Origin: CAYSRM01 sp964543205
GTDB lineage: Bacteria; Verrucomicrobiota; Kiritimatiellia; UBA8416; CAYSRM01
NCBI GenBank assembly: GCA_964543205.1
Contig: CAZIXB010000011.1
Span: 1 to 26,513, forward strand
Length of the DNA stretch: 26,513 nt
Direction of reading: 5' to 3'
The translations under genes were made by a program, and so were the position numbers. Below, piece after piece: positions 17,412 through 24,550 of this stretch. Numbering within the stretch: the stretch's first letter is position 1; every line of letters begins with the position of its first letter. The notes below the pieces were generated by a model, which was given only the letters and a program-made list of their open reading frames with translations, did no database searches and had not been told where the DNA came from.

Positions 17412-18392
17412 CTACTTTTCAACCGACTCTTGTTTCGATTCTTCCTCCTGTCCGCCGGAATATCTCAACCGCTTTAAATCCGAGGGCGTCAATTTTACTT
17501 TCGCCGTAACTTCGCATTTGTCTTCGGTCACCCATTCAGGTTTTGAGAATTTCACATTTTCCAGTTTTCCTTCAATATATTGCCGCGCGTTTTGATGAAT
17601 CATCACAAGGTCGCTGATCAGGATATCTTCCTCCACATGCACCTGTCCGACCTCTCGACGCAATGCAGCCATTGCGTTAATTCGAGCGGCCTCCTCGGCT
17701 CTGGCTCTTCGTTCCGGCAATGACAAGGGCGCCCGTTTTATGCCGGGGAAATCAACATTGCTTTCCTTGTCAAGCGCCACGCGCAGTGTCACCTCGGCCA
17801 TGCCGGTATCTTCGTCGTAGTCCTCCCGCACCACCATTACGCCTTCAACCTGTCCTGAGAGCTGCACATCAACTTTCTCTTCGGCAAAAGCCATGTCTTT
17901 TACGCTGGCTTCGCGCGTCACATGTATTCCCCTTGTTCTTTCCACCAGTTCTGCCATTGCCCGGTACTTTGCCGCCTGTTGTGCAGTTAAGCGTTTCTGT
18001 ATGTCTGTGGCCGCTTGGGATGAGGCCAGTCCTTTGCCCATAATTTCCAGGCTGTTTTCCTGGTCCGGAATCAAGCCCCGTGTTGAACCGTCTGCCTTTT
18101 CCAGGAAAGACACCCCGGTTGCGTGCATGCTGCTGGAATGGGAAGAAACAGTTCTAGACGTGGATTGACAACCTGTACATGCCATTGCCAGAACCATCAA
18201 CAAAGAAAAACCAACCATCCAGCGTCTGGAGCATAGCAAAGGCGCCGGCCCGCATATGTTACGCTTTTTCGGTTCGCCCGGGCCAAACCGCGCAAGCGCA
18301 CCGCAAGACAGATTAAAACTATTTCGTCCTGCAACAATGGCGCTATAAAGCGTTTCCGCCGGAAGAGTGTGAGATGTGCGGGCTGGATTCAT
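17412..18392 (-). CDS. Probable lipoprotein with two LPP20-like domains
   Basis: 326 residues from the ATG at 18392 (AAGGA about 9 nt upstream). The signal-peptide-like segment begins only near residue 56 (RRWMVGFSLLMVLAMACTGC), so the true start may be lower: a TTG at 18239 or the ATG at 18218. The Cys at 72 or 75 would be the lipid site, although neither lipobox is canonical. Two tandem LPP20-like units follow, at about 120-207 (Ala-rich helix, RGIHVTREASVKDM, then EDYDEDTGMAEVTLRVAL) and about 228-305 (AARINAMAALRREVG, VHVEEDILISDLV, then CEVTAKVKLTPSDLKRL). The C-terminus is Glu/Lys/Gln-rich. First gene of the minus-strand cluster, divergent from the TPR gene. I see no convincing promoter upstream. 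Confidence 0.82.
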   Translation of the reverse strand: MNPARTSHTLPAETLYSAIVAGRNSFNLSCGALARFGPGEPKKRNICGPAPLLCSRRWMVGFSLLMVLAMACTGCQSTSRTVSSHSSSMHATGVSFLEKADGSTRGLIPDQENSLEIMGKGLASSQAATDIQKRLTAQQAAKYRAMAELVERTRGIHVTREASVKDMAFAEEKVDVQLSGQVEGVMVVREDYDEDTGMAEVTLRVALDKESNVDFPGIKRAPLSLPERRARAEEAARINAMAALRREVGQVHVEEDILISDLVMIHQNARQYIEGKLENVKFSKPEWVTEDKCEVTAKVKLTPSDLKRLRYSGGQEEESKQESVEK

Positions 18393-18525
18393 ATTGAGTG
18401 TCCTTCTCTTCTTGTTCTTCGTATTCTTAAGAGTCCTTTTTCAAACAGCATCAGAAAATATCCTACATCCTGAAAAAATAGTCCATAAGAAAATCCATTA
18501 GAAACAACATCCAAAACCATTACGT

Positions 18526-18602
18526 CCCCAGCCCCCAGCATCCAGCATCCAGCATCCAGCAACCAGCATCCAGCAACCAGCACCCAGCATCCAGCCACCA
18601 GC
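18526..18602 (+). repeat. Heptamer array R4 between divergent genes
   Basis: Eleven units, 77 bp: CCCCAGC twice, ATCCAGC three times, then AACCAGC, ATCCAGC, AACCAGC, ACCCAGC, ATCCAGC, CACCAGC. The CCCCAGC head matches R2 and R3. It lies between the divergent lipoprotein and TPR genes, and 13 bp after its end a TTGACG -35 element begins. Confidence 0.95.
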
Positions 18603-18615
18603 ATCTGAAAAATTA

Positions 18616-18643
18616 TTGACGATTGGTAATCTTCTGATAGACT
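18616..18643 (+). promoter_or_regulatory. Candidate promoter of the TPR/ExbB/ExbD cluster
   Basis: TTGACG (-35, 5 of 6 to consensus), a 16-bp spacer and TAGACT (-10, 4 of 6). Transcription would start about 18650, almost at the ATG (18652). There is no Shine-Dalgarno before that ATG, so the transcript may be leaderless or nearly so. The -35 follows array R4 closely, as the operon promoter at 63 follows R1. Confidence 0.45.
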
Positions 18644-18651
18644 ACTTACTC

Positions 18652-21600
18652 ATGAAAACTGTTTCCCTCAAATTTATGATGCCTTGTTTGACATTTGCGT
18701 TCCTCCTGACAATATCAATCCGGTCAACTGCTTTGGCTCAGGCCAACAGCGACAGAATGGCCAAAATCGAACATGAGATGGAGTATGCCCGGAAACTGGC
18801 CGAAATGGGTTTTTCAGACTACGCCGAGATCATTTATAACCGCATCAAGGATCCCGAAGTCAAGAAAATGGCCATGCTCCAGAACAATGTCAACATGGGC
18901 AAATTTGAAGAAGCCCGTGAAATGATCAACAGGCAGGCAGATTCTGACAGCCTCGAGACGTGGAAAATGAAGCTTATAATGGGTGACGGCTACCACGCCT
19001 GGGGAGAGTACGAAAAAGCGAGAAATATCTACGAGAGCTTTTTCAAGAAATACAAATCCGAACCGCCTGAATCCCTGGAAAAATTCTACCTTCAATCAGC
19101 CTATAAATACGCGCAGATGCTCCTGCTCATGGATAAAAAAAGCGAATCAGTCAAGATCCATGAGCTCATGCTGGACGTCATCTCCGAGGACGATCCCGAA
19201 AGAAATGCAATGCGCAGGCAGGTTCTGAGCGAAACAGCCGACTTGTACGTGGAACTTGCCAAGAAAGCGGAAGCCGAAAAAAGGAAGGGTTATTTTGACC
19301 GGATAGACGAAATTGCGGACGAAGTTCTCTGGGAACAGGATCTGTGGTTCGGAAAAATGATCGTCACCATGGCGCACGTCAAACTCATCGAGAACGATGT
19401 GGAAGGCGCCACTTCCCTGATAGAAGATTACCGCCCGCAACTGATGCAGCTTGACGAAGCCCTCAAACAGGAGGGAGAAGCAACCGGCCAGGACCTCAGC
19501 CAGTTCAGCCCCATGGCAGAATGCCGCTACCTGATCGGCATAATGATGCATGACGAGGCGCAGAAGATAATGGAACAAGAAGGCGGCAAAGCACAGGTTA
19601 TCGAACTGCTTGCCGGCAGAAAGCTTACAAAAAAAGAGCGGACCAACGGAGCGTATCAACACCTGCTGAACGTGTTCATCAAGTATCCCGGCTCCAGATG
19701 GGCGCCGGAAGCGGGCCAGAGAGTCGAGCAAATACGAAAAACACTTGTTGAAAAATTCGGCGCGCGCATAAAAGAAGATGTGACCAGCAAACAAATGGCC
19801 CGCGTCCGCAGGCACCAGTTTTCCAGCGCCCGCTCCCTGTTCAATCAGAACCAGTTCGACAAGGCCGCCGAACGCTACATTAAAGTTCTTAATATGTACC
19901 CCGAAGGCGAGCTTTCCGTGTCCGCCATTTCAGATCTGGCTTCCTGTTACATGGAAACCGACAATGAAATCTATGCCGATACCATAATCCGATACCTTGC
20001 CGAGCGATTCAGCGCCAACCCGGATCTAATGACCAAGGCTGGCAACGAGACGCTTAAACTGGCAAATAAATACGAGACTGAAAAACAAATGCCGCATAAG
20101 AAAGAGGCAATCTACCAGTACTTCTTCGATATGTTTACCAGGCATCCGCGCACTCCCGGATTGCTTTTCACTTACGGCGACAGAAAATTCGAGGCAAAAG
20201 AAATCACTTCCGCGCTCAATTATTACCAGCGGATCGCCGATAACTACCCCAAATCCCCTTTCTATTTCAAGGCTCTTAATAAAATTGCCCATTGCTACGC
20301 TGAAAAAGAACAGTACGACAAGGAAATGGAGGCGCTGGAAGCGTACAGAGAAGCCTTATCGAAACGCGAGAATCCAGGCCAGCGCTTTATATATGCCAAT
20401 TACCGGCTGGCTTATGCGCGCCAGCGCAAAGGCGGGAATGAAAACCTTGCCGCGGCAATCAGGGGCTACGAGAGTATACAGAACCTTCTGAAAACCGACC
20501 GCGATAAGTACCAGAAAAACGCACAGGAAGAAAAAGCCAACCAGACCATCCTGGCAGGCGCCATTTTCAACACGGCGCGCTGCCTCGCCCTCTTAAAGAT
20601 ACCTGACGAAAAAAGGCAGGATCAATACAAAGCCGAGGCAATCAAGCGGCTCAGGGCGCTGGTTAACGAATATCCGGAATCTGATTTTGCGCCGCCGGCC
20701 TACAGCCAGCTTGGAATGCTCTGGACGCTTCTTGAGAAACCCGAGCAGGCTGAAAAAGCGCTCCAGACACTTCGTGAAAAATATCCGGGCACCGAGGAGG
20801 CAAAGAACGCCACCTTCAGGCTTGCAATGAGCCTGCTCGAGCTCGGGCGGCGGGATAGAGCTGTGAGAGAATTCAAGCAGATGTTCGCAAAGGGTAACCG
20901 GGGTAGATTCACCGAACGCCAGATACTGACCGCCGGCAATGAACTTCTTGAAGCCGGAGAGAACGAAATTGCCGCCGATGCGTTTGAAAGCGTTCTGGAA
21001 ACGGCGGACAAAAGAACCCGTATATTGCCCGCTCTGCTTGGCAAAGGAAAAGCTCTTACCGAGCTGGGCGAATACAGTAAAGCGGTAGAGCCTCTGGACA
21101 AATTGCTTGAGGACTATCCGCGATCACAACACATAATAGAGGCCTGTCTCTTTGCGAGCCGGGCATACAGCGAGATGGCAGCCGCCGAAGAAAACGGGGA
21201 CAAACGCTTCAAACTCTTTAATACGGCGGTCAACCGGATGCGGAAAGTCCGCCAGTACACCAACGACCCCGCCCTGCTGGCGAAGTCCGATCTCGAGGTT
21301 GCCCGTATCGACCGCAGAAAAGCCCAGGCCGAAAAGAAGTTCGGATCCGAGCAAAAAGCGAACCGTTACCGCAACAAAGCAATTGCAACTTATCAAATAC
21401 TTATCATGAACGCCAACATCCAGAACGAAGCAGTGCGGCCCTATATACAGGACGCCTACAACGAGTGCATACCGCTGATGCTTGAAGGCGAAAACTGGGA
21501 CGATGTTATAAGCGACAGCGACGCCTACATATCTCAATTTCCAGATGGAAAATACCTGGCGGCTATCCAGCAGTTGAGAAGCAGGGCCCAGACCAGGCAA

Positions 21601-21723
21601 GCCATGGAAGGCGGAAGTCAGGCGGGAAGCGCAGCTCGAGAGGCCGAAGAAACTGAAGATCCTGACACAGAAACAGAAGAAACAAATTCTCGCACAAAGG
21701 AGATAACAGATGAAACAAAATAA
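18652..21723 (+). CDS. Large secreted tetratricopeptide-repeat protein
   Basis: 1023 residues from the ATG at 18652; an in-frame TTG at 18616 is rejected because it lies in the promoter. A signal peptide (MKTVSLKF, then a hydrophobic core and ALA|QAN) exports it. The mature protein is a long chain of helical hairpins with TPR/SEL-type phrasing, for example FNQNQFDKAAERYIKVLNMY, YPESDFAPPAYSQLGMLW, KYPGTEEAKNATFRLAMSLL and LGEYSKAVEPLDKLLEDYP. Repeat periods are clearest in the second half. The last 40 residues are acidic and probably disordered. Secreted TPR proteins of this type (compare YbgF/CpoB and BamD) scaffold envelope complexes. It heads a cluster with another TPR-like protein and ExbB/ExbD genes, so it is likely a periplasmic scaffold of that energised system (inference). 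Confidence 0.9.
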   Translation: MKTVSLKFMMPCLTFAFLLTISIRSTALAQANSDRMAKIEHEMEYARKLAEMGFSDYAEIIYNRIKDPEVKKMAMLQNNVNMGKFEEAREMINRQADSDSLETWKMKLIMGDGYHAWGEYEKARNIYESFFKKYKSEPPESLEKFYLQSAYKYAQMLLLMDKKSESVKIHELMLDVISEDDPERNAMRRQVLSETADLYVELAKKAEAEKRKGYFDRIDEIADEVLWEQDLWFGKMIVTMAHVKLIENDVEGATSLIEDYRPQLMQLDEALKQEGEATGQDLSQFSPMAECRYLIGIMMHDEAQKIMEQEGGKAQVIELLAGRKLTKKERTNGAYQHLLNVFIKYPGSRWAPEAGQRVEQIRKTLVEKFGARIKEDVTSKQMARVRRHQFSSARSLFNQNQFDKAAERYIKVLNMYPEGELSVSAISDLASCYMETDNEIYADTIIRYLAERFSANPDLMTKAGNETLKLANKYETEKQMPHKKEAIYQYFFDMFTRHPRTPGLLFTYGDRKFEAKEITSALNYYQRIADNYPKSPFYFKALNKIAHCYAEKEQYDKEMEALEAYREALSKRENPGQRFIYANYRLAYARQRKGGNENLAAAIRGYESIQNLLKTDRDKYQKNAQEEKANQTILAGAIFNTARCLALLKIPDEKRQDQYKAEAIKRLRALVNEYPESDFAPPAYSQLGMLWTLLEKPEQAEKALQTLREKYPGTEEAKNATFRLAMSLLELGRRDRAVREFKQMFAKGNRGRFTERQILTAGNELLEAGENEIAADAFESVLETADKRTRILPALLGKGKALTELGEYSKAVEPLDKLLEDYPRSQHIIEACLFASRAYSEMAAAEENGDKRFKLFNTAVNRMRKVRQYTNDPALLAKSDLEVARIDRRKAQAEKKFGSEQKANRYRNKAIATYQILIMNANIQNEAVRPYIQDAYNECIPLMLEGENWDDVISDSDAYISQFPDGKYLAAIQQLRSRAQTRQAMEGGSQAGSAAREAEETEDPDTETEETNSRTKEITDETK

Positions 21724-22537
21724 ATATTCATGCTCTGCCGCAAAAACGGCGGTGGCTCTGGCAATAATTCTTGCGGCGCTCGCGGCTGATTTCTCCGCGT
21801 TTGGAGCCGAAATCAGGGGCACAATAGTCAGAAAAAACGGCAACACAGAGACCGGAGATATAAGCTGGCTGGGCGCTTCAAAAACATACCGGGTCAGAAA
21901 AGACGGAGTCTCAATAAGAGTTTCCCCTGCCGATGTGGCCGAAGTGCGCGTGCCAAAGCCCGAAGGCTTCGATCGAGCCATGCAGCAGATCCAGAGAGGC
22001 AACTATTCGGCGGGAATCTCCAGGCTGGAGTCCATAAGAGATGATTACGAAAGACTCGGATGGGACATACAAGCCGCGCGCTGGCTTGCATACGCTTACC
22101 TTAACAATAATAACTCTTCCAAGGCCCTGCGCATGTGCGAGGACGTTATCGACAGTAATCCCCAGGCAGCGCTTGATCCCGCGTTTGCCTCCGTTTACTG
22201 GGACGCGCTTATCGAAGAAGAAAGAATCCCGGCCTTAAAAGACAAGCTTGCAAAAGCCATACGCGAGGGCAGCAGAGAGCTTGCAGCCATGGCCCAGGTT
22301 AAAAGAGGGCACATGGAAAGAAAGAACGCAAATTTCGAAAAGGCTCTGGTAGACGGCTACCTGCGCGCAATCGTTATGTTTAAACGCGTCCGGGCAGCTC
22401 AACCTGAAGCTCTTTACTATGCAAACCGTTGTTTCAAGGAACTCGGGCAGCATACTCACGCAGAAAAAATGCGCAAAACACTTCTGGAACAATTTCCGGA
22501 CAATTCGTATACTCGCAAATTACGTTCCGAAATGTAG
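21710..22537 (+). CDS. Secreted TPR-like protein with small N-terminal beta domain
   Basis: 275 residues. The ATG at 21710 lies 14 bp inside the end of the TPR gene and has a strong AAAGGAG Shine-Dalgarno 7 nt upstream, so the two are coupled. A signal peptide ends near AFGA|EIRG. A compact beta region follows (about 34-85: IRGTIVRKNGNTETGDIS, YRVRKDGVSIRVS, VAEVRVP). Helical TPR-like hairpins follow (FDRAMQQIQRGNYSAGISRL, ARWLAYAYLNNNNSSKALRM, YYANRCFKELGQHTHAEKM). No catalytic motif. A hairpin terminator follows directly. The pairing with the large TPR protein suggests a subunit of the same periplasmic assembly. Confidence 0.88.
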   Translation: MKQNKYSCSAAKTAVALAIILAALAADFSAFGAEIRGTIVRKNGNTETGDISWLGASKTYRVRKDGVSIRVSPADVAEVRVPKPEGFDRAMQQIQRGNYSAGISRLESIRDDYERLGWDIQAARWLAYAYLNNNNSSKALRMCEDVIDSNPQAALDPAFASVYWDALIEEERIPALKDKLAKAIREGSRELAAMAQVKRGHMERKNANFEKALVDGYLRAIVMFKRVRAAQPEALYYANRCFKELGQHTHAEKMRKTLLEQFPDNSYTRKLRSEM

Positions 22538-22538
22538 C

Positions 22539-22560
22539 GCCCGGGAACCCGGCTTTTTTT
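22539..22560 (+). terminator. Hairpin terminator or attenuator before the ExbB gene
   Basis: A GC-rich hairpin (GCCCGGG and CCCGGC arms around a short loop, with one bulged C) runs straight into seven T. It begins two bases after the stop of the TPR-like gene and lies only about 44 bp before the ExbB-type start. That leaves little room for a new promoter, so partial readthrough is likely. Confidence 0.75.
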
Positions 22561-22603
22561 GCTGTATGGTTAGAAAAACATGAGAGGAAGAAAGGGAATA
22601 AAT

Positions 22604-23407
22604 ATGTCAAAGAAGTTCAGTCTTTTTGTTTGTCTTGGAATAGCAGCAATCTTGTTTGTCGGAATTGCGGGCACGGATTTTGCCAACGCGCAAGTGGACG
22701 CCGCAGATCCGGCCGAAGCCGAAGCCGGGGATATCGTGGTTGATCAACCTGACGAAGGAGGGGCCGCCCAGTCCGGCGGTTTCATTTCGGTAATCCTTGG
22801 CGGCGGAGCCCTTGGCATTATCCTCTGGCTTGCGCTGTTTGGAGCAGCTGGAGCGGCTGTCTACTTTATGGTTGATTGTTTTATAACAGTTAAACCGCAA
22901 CGCATCATGCCGCAAACCCTGATCGACAACGTCACCGATGCCATGGCGGAAGGCGATGTGCTTAAGGCGTTGCAGAACTGCGAGGACGAACCCGGGCCCC
23001 TGGCCAATGTGCTGACCGCCGGATTCAGCCACGTTGAAGAAGGTTTTGATGTCATCCAGGAGGCAATTGGAACTGCCGCGGATCTCGAAACAGAGAAAAT
23101 AACCCAGAAGCTGACGTGGCTGTCGGTTGTCGCCAACCTTTCCCCTATGCTGGGCCTGCTTGGAACTGTCCAGGGCATGATTTTGGCTTTTGCAACACTG
23201 GGTGAAGGAGCGCCGGATGTCGGCACCCTCGCCCTGAACATCTCACAGGCTCTTTATACAACAGCAGGCGGCTTGACTATTGCTGTGCCGTCGGTTGCGG
23301 TGTATTACACCTTCCGGAACTCCGCCAATAAAATAGTGCTCCGGATGGAAGCCATGACCATGGAGCTTATCAAGGATCTGCGTAACGTGGAAGTCGTAGA
23401 GGAATAG
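22604..23407 (+). CDS. ExbB/TolQ/MotA-type proton channel with signal peptide
   Basis: 267 residues from the ATG at 22604 (AAAGGG about 7 nt upstream); an ATG at 22580 has no ribosome-binding site. The N-terminus is a signal peptide with a cleavage-like ANA|QVD (about 29), followed by an acidic periplasmic segment (about 31-58). This is common in ExbB-like proteins of PVC and some other phyla, but not in E. coli ExbB. Transmembrane helices lie at about 62-90, 173-198 and 217-237. The family signature is clear: NLSPMLGLLGTVQGM (178-192) and ISQALYTTAGGLTIAVPS (213-230). With ExbD it should form the proton-driven inner-membrane motor that energises a periplasm-spanning partner. Two ExbD-type genes follow; no TonB or TolA is seen. 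Confidence 0.95.
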   Translation: MSKKFSLFVCLGIAAILFVGIAGTDFANAQVDAADPAEAEAGDIVVDQPDEGGAAQSGGFISVILGGGALGIILWLALFGAAGAAVYFMVDCFITVKPQRIMPQTLIDNVTDAMAEGDVLKALQNCEDEPGPLANVLTAGFSHVEEGFDVIQEAIGTAADLETEKITQKLTWLSVVANLSPMLGLLGTVQGMILAFATLGEGAPDVGTLALNISQALYTTAGGLTIAVPSVAVYYTFRNSANKIVLRMEAMTMELIKDLRNVEVVEE

Positions 23408-23435
23408 TCTTTTCACCGAATAAAGGAGAAAGACA

Positions 23436-23873
23436 ATGCCAAGAAAAAAAAGAGCAAGAGCTAAAGGCTCAGATGTCGATATGACCCCCATGATCGACGT
23501 GGTCTTCCAGCTCATTATCTTTTTCATCGTGACAATCAAGCTTGACCAGGAAGTCAACGAGGACATCAAACTCTGGGACACCCCGCACGGACCGCCGATC
23601 GAAGAACAGGATCCGGGCACAACGGTCATAGAAGTGGATCAGCGCGGGTGGATATCAATGCACGGAGCTCAACTGAAACCCTCTCAACTCCTGAACATCC
23701 TTCAGGCCAAAAAGCGGCGCATGGGGGCAGACTTTCCCATAATTATCCGCGGCGATTACCGAGCGCAGCATAAGGATATACGAAGGGTTATGGATATGTG
23801 CACCCGCATAGGGATATGGCGGATCAGCTTTATGGCAGTAAAGGAACGCAAGCAACCACGCAAATGGCAGTAG
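23436..23873 (+). CDS. ExbD/TolR-type protein 1
   Basis: 145 residues with a strong Shine-Dalgarno (AAAGGAG). A short basic cytoplasmic N-terminus (MPRKKRARAKG) leads to the family motif DMTPMIDVVFQL (15-26) and one transmembrane helix. The conserved Asp (residue 21) corresponds to the proton-path Asp of ExbD. The periplasmic part contains VIEVDQRGWISMHG, followed by a helical segment (KPSQLLNILQAKKRR) and a strand (FPIIIRGD), and then HKDIRRVMDMCTRIGI, as expected for the ExbD/TolR periplasmic fold. It follows the ExbB-type gene by 28 bp. The basic C-terminal tail (VKERKQPRKWQ) is unusual. It is clearly a paralogue of the next gene. Confidence 0.95.
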   Translation: MPRKKRARAKGSDVDMTPMIDVVFQLIIFFIVTIKLDQEVNEDIKLWDTPHGPPIEEQDPGTTVIEVDQRGWISMHGAQLKPSQLLNILQAKKRRMGADFPIIIRGDYRAQHKDIRRVMDMCTRIGIWRISFMAVKERKQPRKWQ

Positions 23874-23891
23874 CTGACGGGATAAACCATT

Positions 23892-24305
23892 ATGGTATAC
23901 AGGAAGAAAAAAAGAGACCGGCGGGCAGGCGACGCTTCCCAACTCGAAATGACACCAATGATCGACGTGGTTTTCCAGTTGTTGATATTTTTCATCGTTA
24001 CCCTGAAAGTGGAAGATATTATGGCGCATCTGGATGTTATACGGCCCGCACCCGACCCGGAAGCCCAGGAACAAGAGGTTGAGGACCTGGTTACTATCCA
24101 GGTTTACGAAGATGGATACGTGCTCAGGGGCAGACGGATAAGCAGAGAAAGACTGGAAAAAAGGCTTATGCGTATAGCCGGATACAGTAAGGATATCACC
24201 ATAGTGATAAAATGCAAAGGAACTTCCCCGCATAAGTACCTGCTCCAGCTTCTTGATATCTGCTCAAAGGCCGGACTTAAGAATCTGTCAGTATTCAGCA
24301 TGTAA
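23892..24305 (+). CDS. ExbD/TolR-type protein 2
   Basis: 137 residues, 18 bp after the first ExbD-type gene. Basic N-terminus (MVYRKKKRDRR), family motif EMTPMIDVVFQLLIFF (19-34) with the key Asp at residue 25, and one transmembrane helix. An acidic linker (DPEAQEQEVEDL) follows, and a periplasmic domain with VTIQVYEDGYVLRGR, then ITIVIKCKGTSPHKYLLQLLDICSKAGL. The ribosome-binding site is weak, so translation may depend on the upstream gene. Two different ExbD proteins with one ExbB suggests a mixed ExbD dimer in the motor (inference). Confidence 0.95.
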   Translation: MVYRKKKRDRRAGDASQLEMTPMIDVVFQLLIFFIVTLKVEDIMAHLDVIRPAPDPEAQEQEVEDLVTIQVYEDGYVLRGRRISRERLEKRLMRIAGYSKDITIVIKCKGTSPHKYLLQLLDICSKAGLKNLSVFSM

Positions 24306-24550
24306 CCCCGTAGCGGCCTTCGGCAGCAACCAAAAGATAGTCTTTTTCGCCTTCAGATCGTCATCGTCAGCTTTTGTCTCGATTTTTATAACTTCTCATT
24401 TGCAGAAACGGCATAAATGAAACAAATCATGTTTTACCTTGGAGTGAGGAAATTGAAGAGCCACTGGAGGAACCGCCCGAGTCCGTTGAGATGGAGCTGT
24501 AAACGCAACCTGCCCTTGCCCTTAAGCCCGTTCGGCTCTATCCTTGATAT
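24306..24550. other. Intergenic region without a convincing gene; possible coding remnant
   Basis: 245 bp between the ExbD-type gene and mutL. One plus-strand frame is open for about 37 codons and ends near 24502 with a strongly acidic, protein-like tail (WSEEIEEPLEEPPESVEMEL). A second frame (24417-24572) overlaps the mutL start. Neither has a ribosome-binding site. No clear terminator; a short GGCCTTCGGC hairpin near 24315 is weak. Confidence 0.3.

Noticed and set aside
1..18602. Heptamer arrays as CRISPR arrays
   Set aside because: Units are 7 bp and contiguous with no spacers, and no cas gene is present.
21124..22002. 292-aa minus-strand ORF across the two TPR genes
   Set aside because: Spans the junction of two well-supported plus-strand genes in antisense; Phe/Cys/Leu-rich shadow composition.
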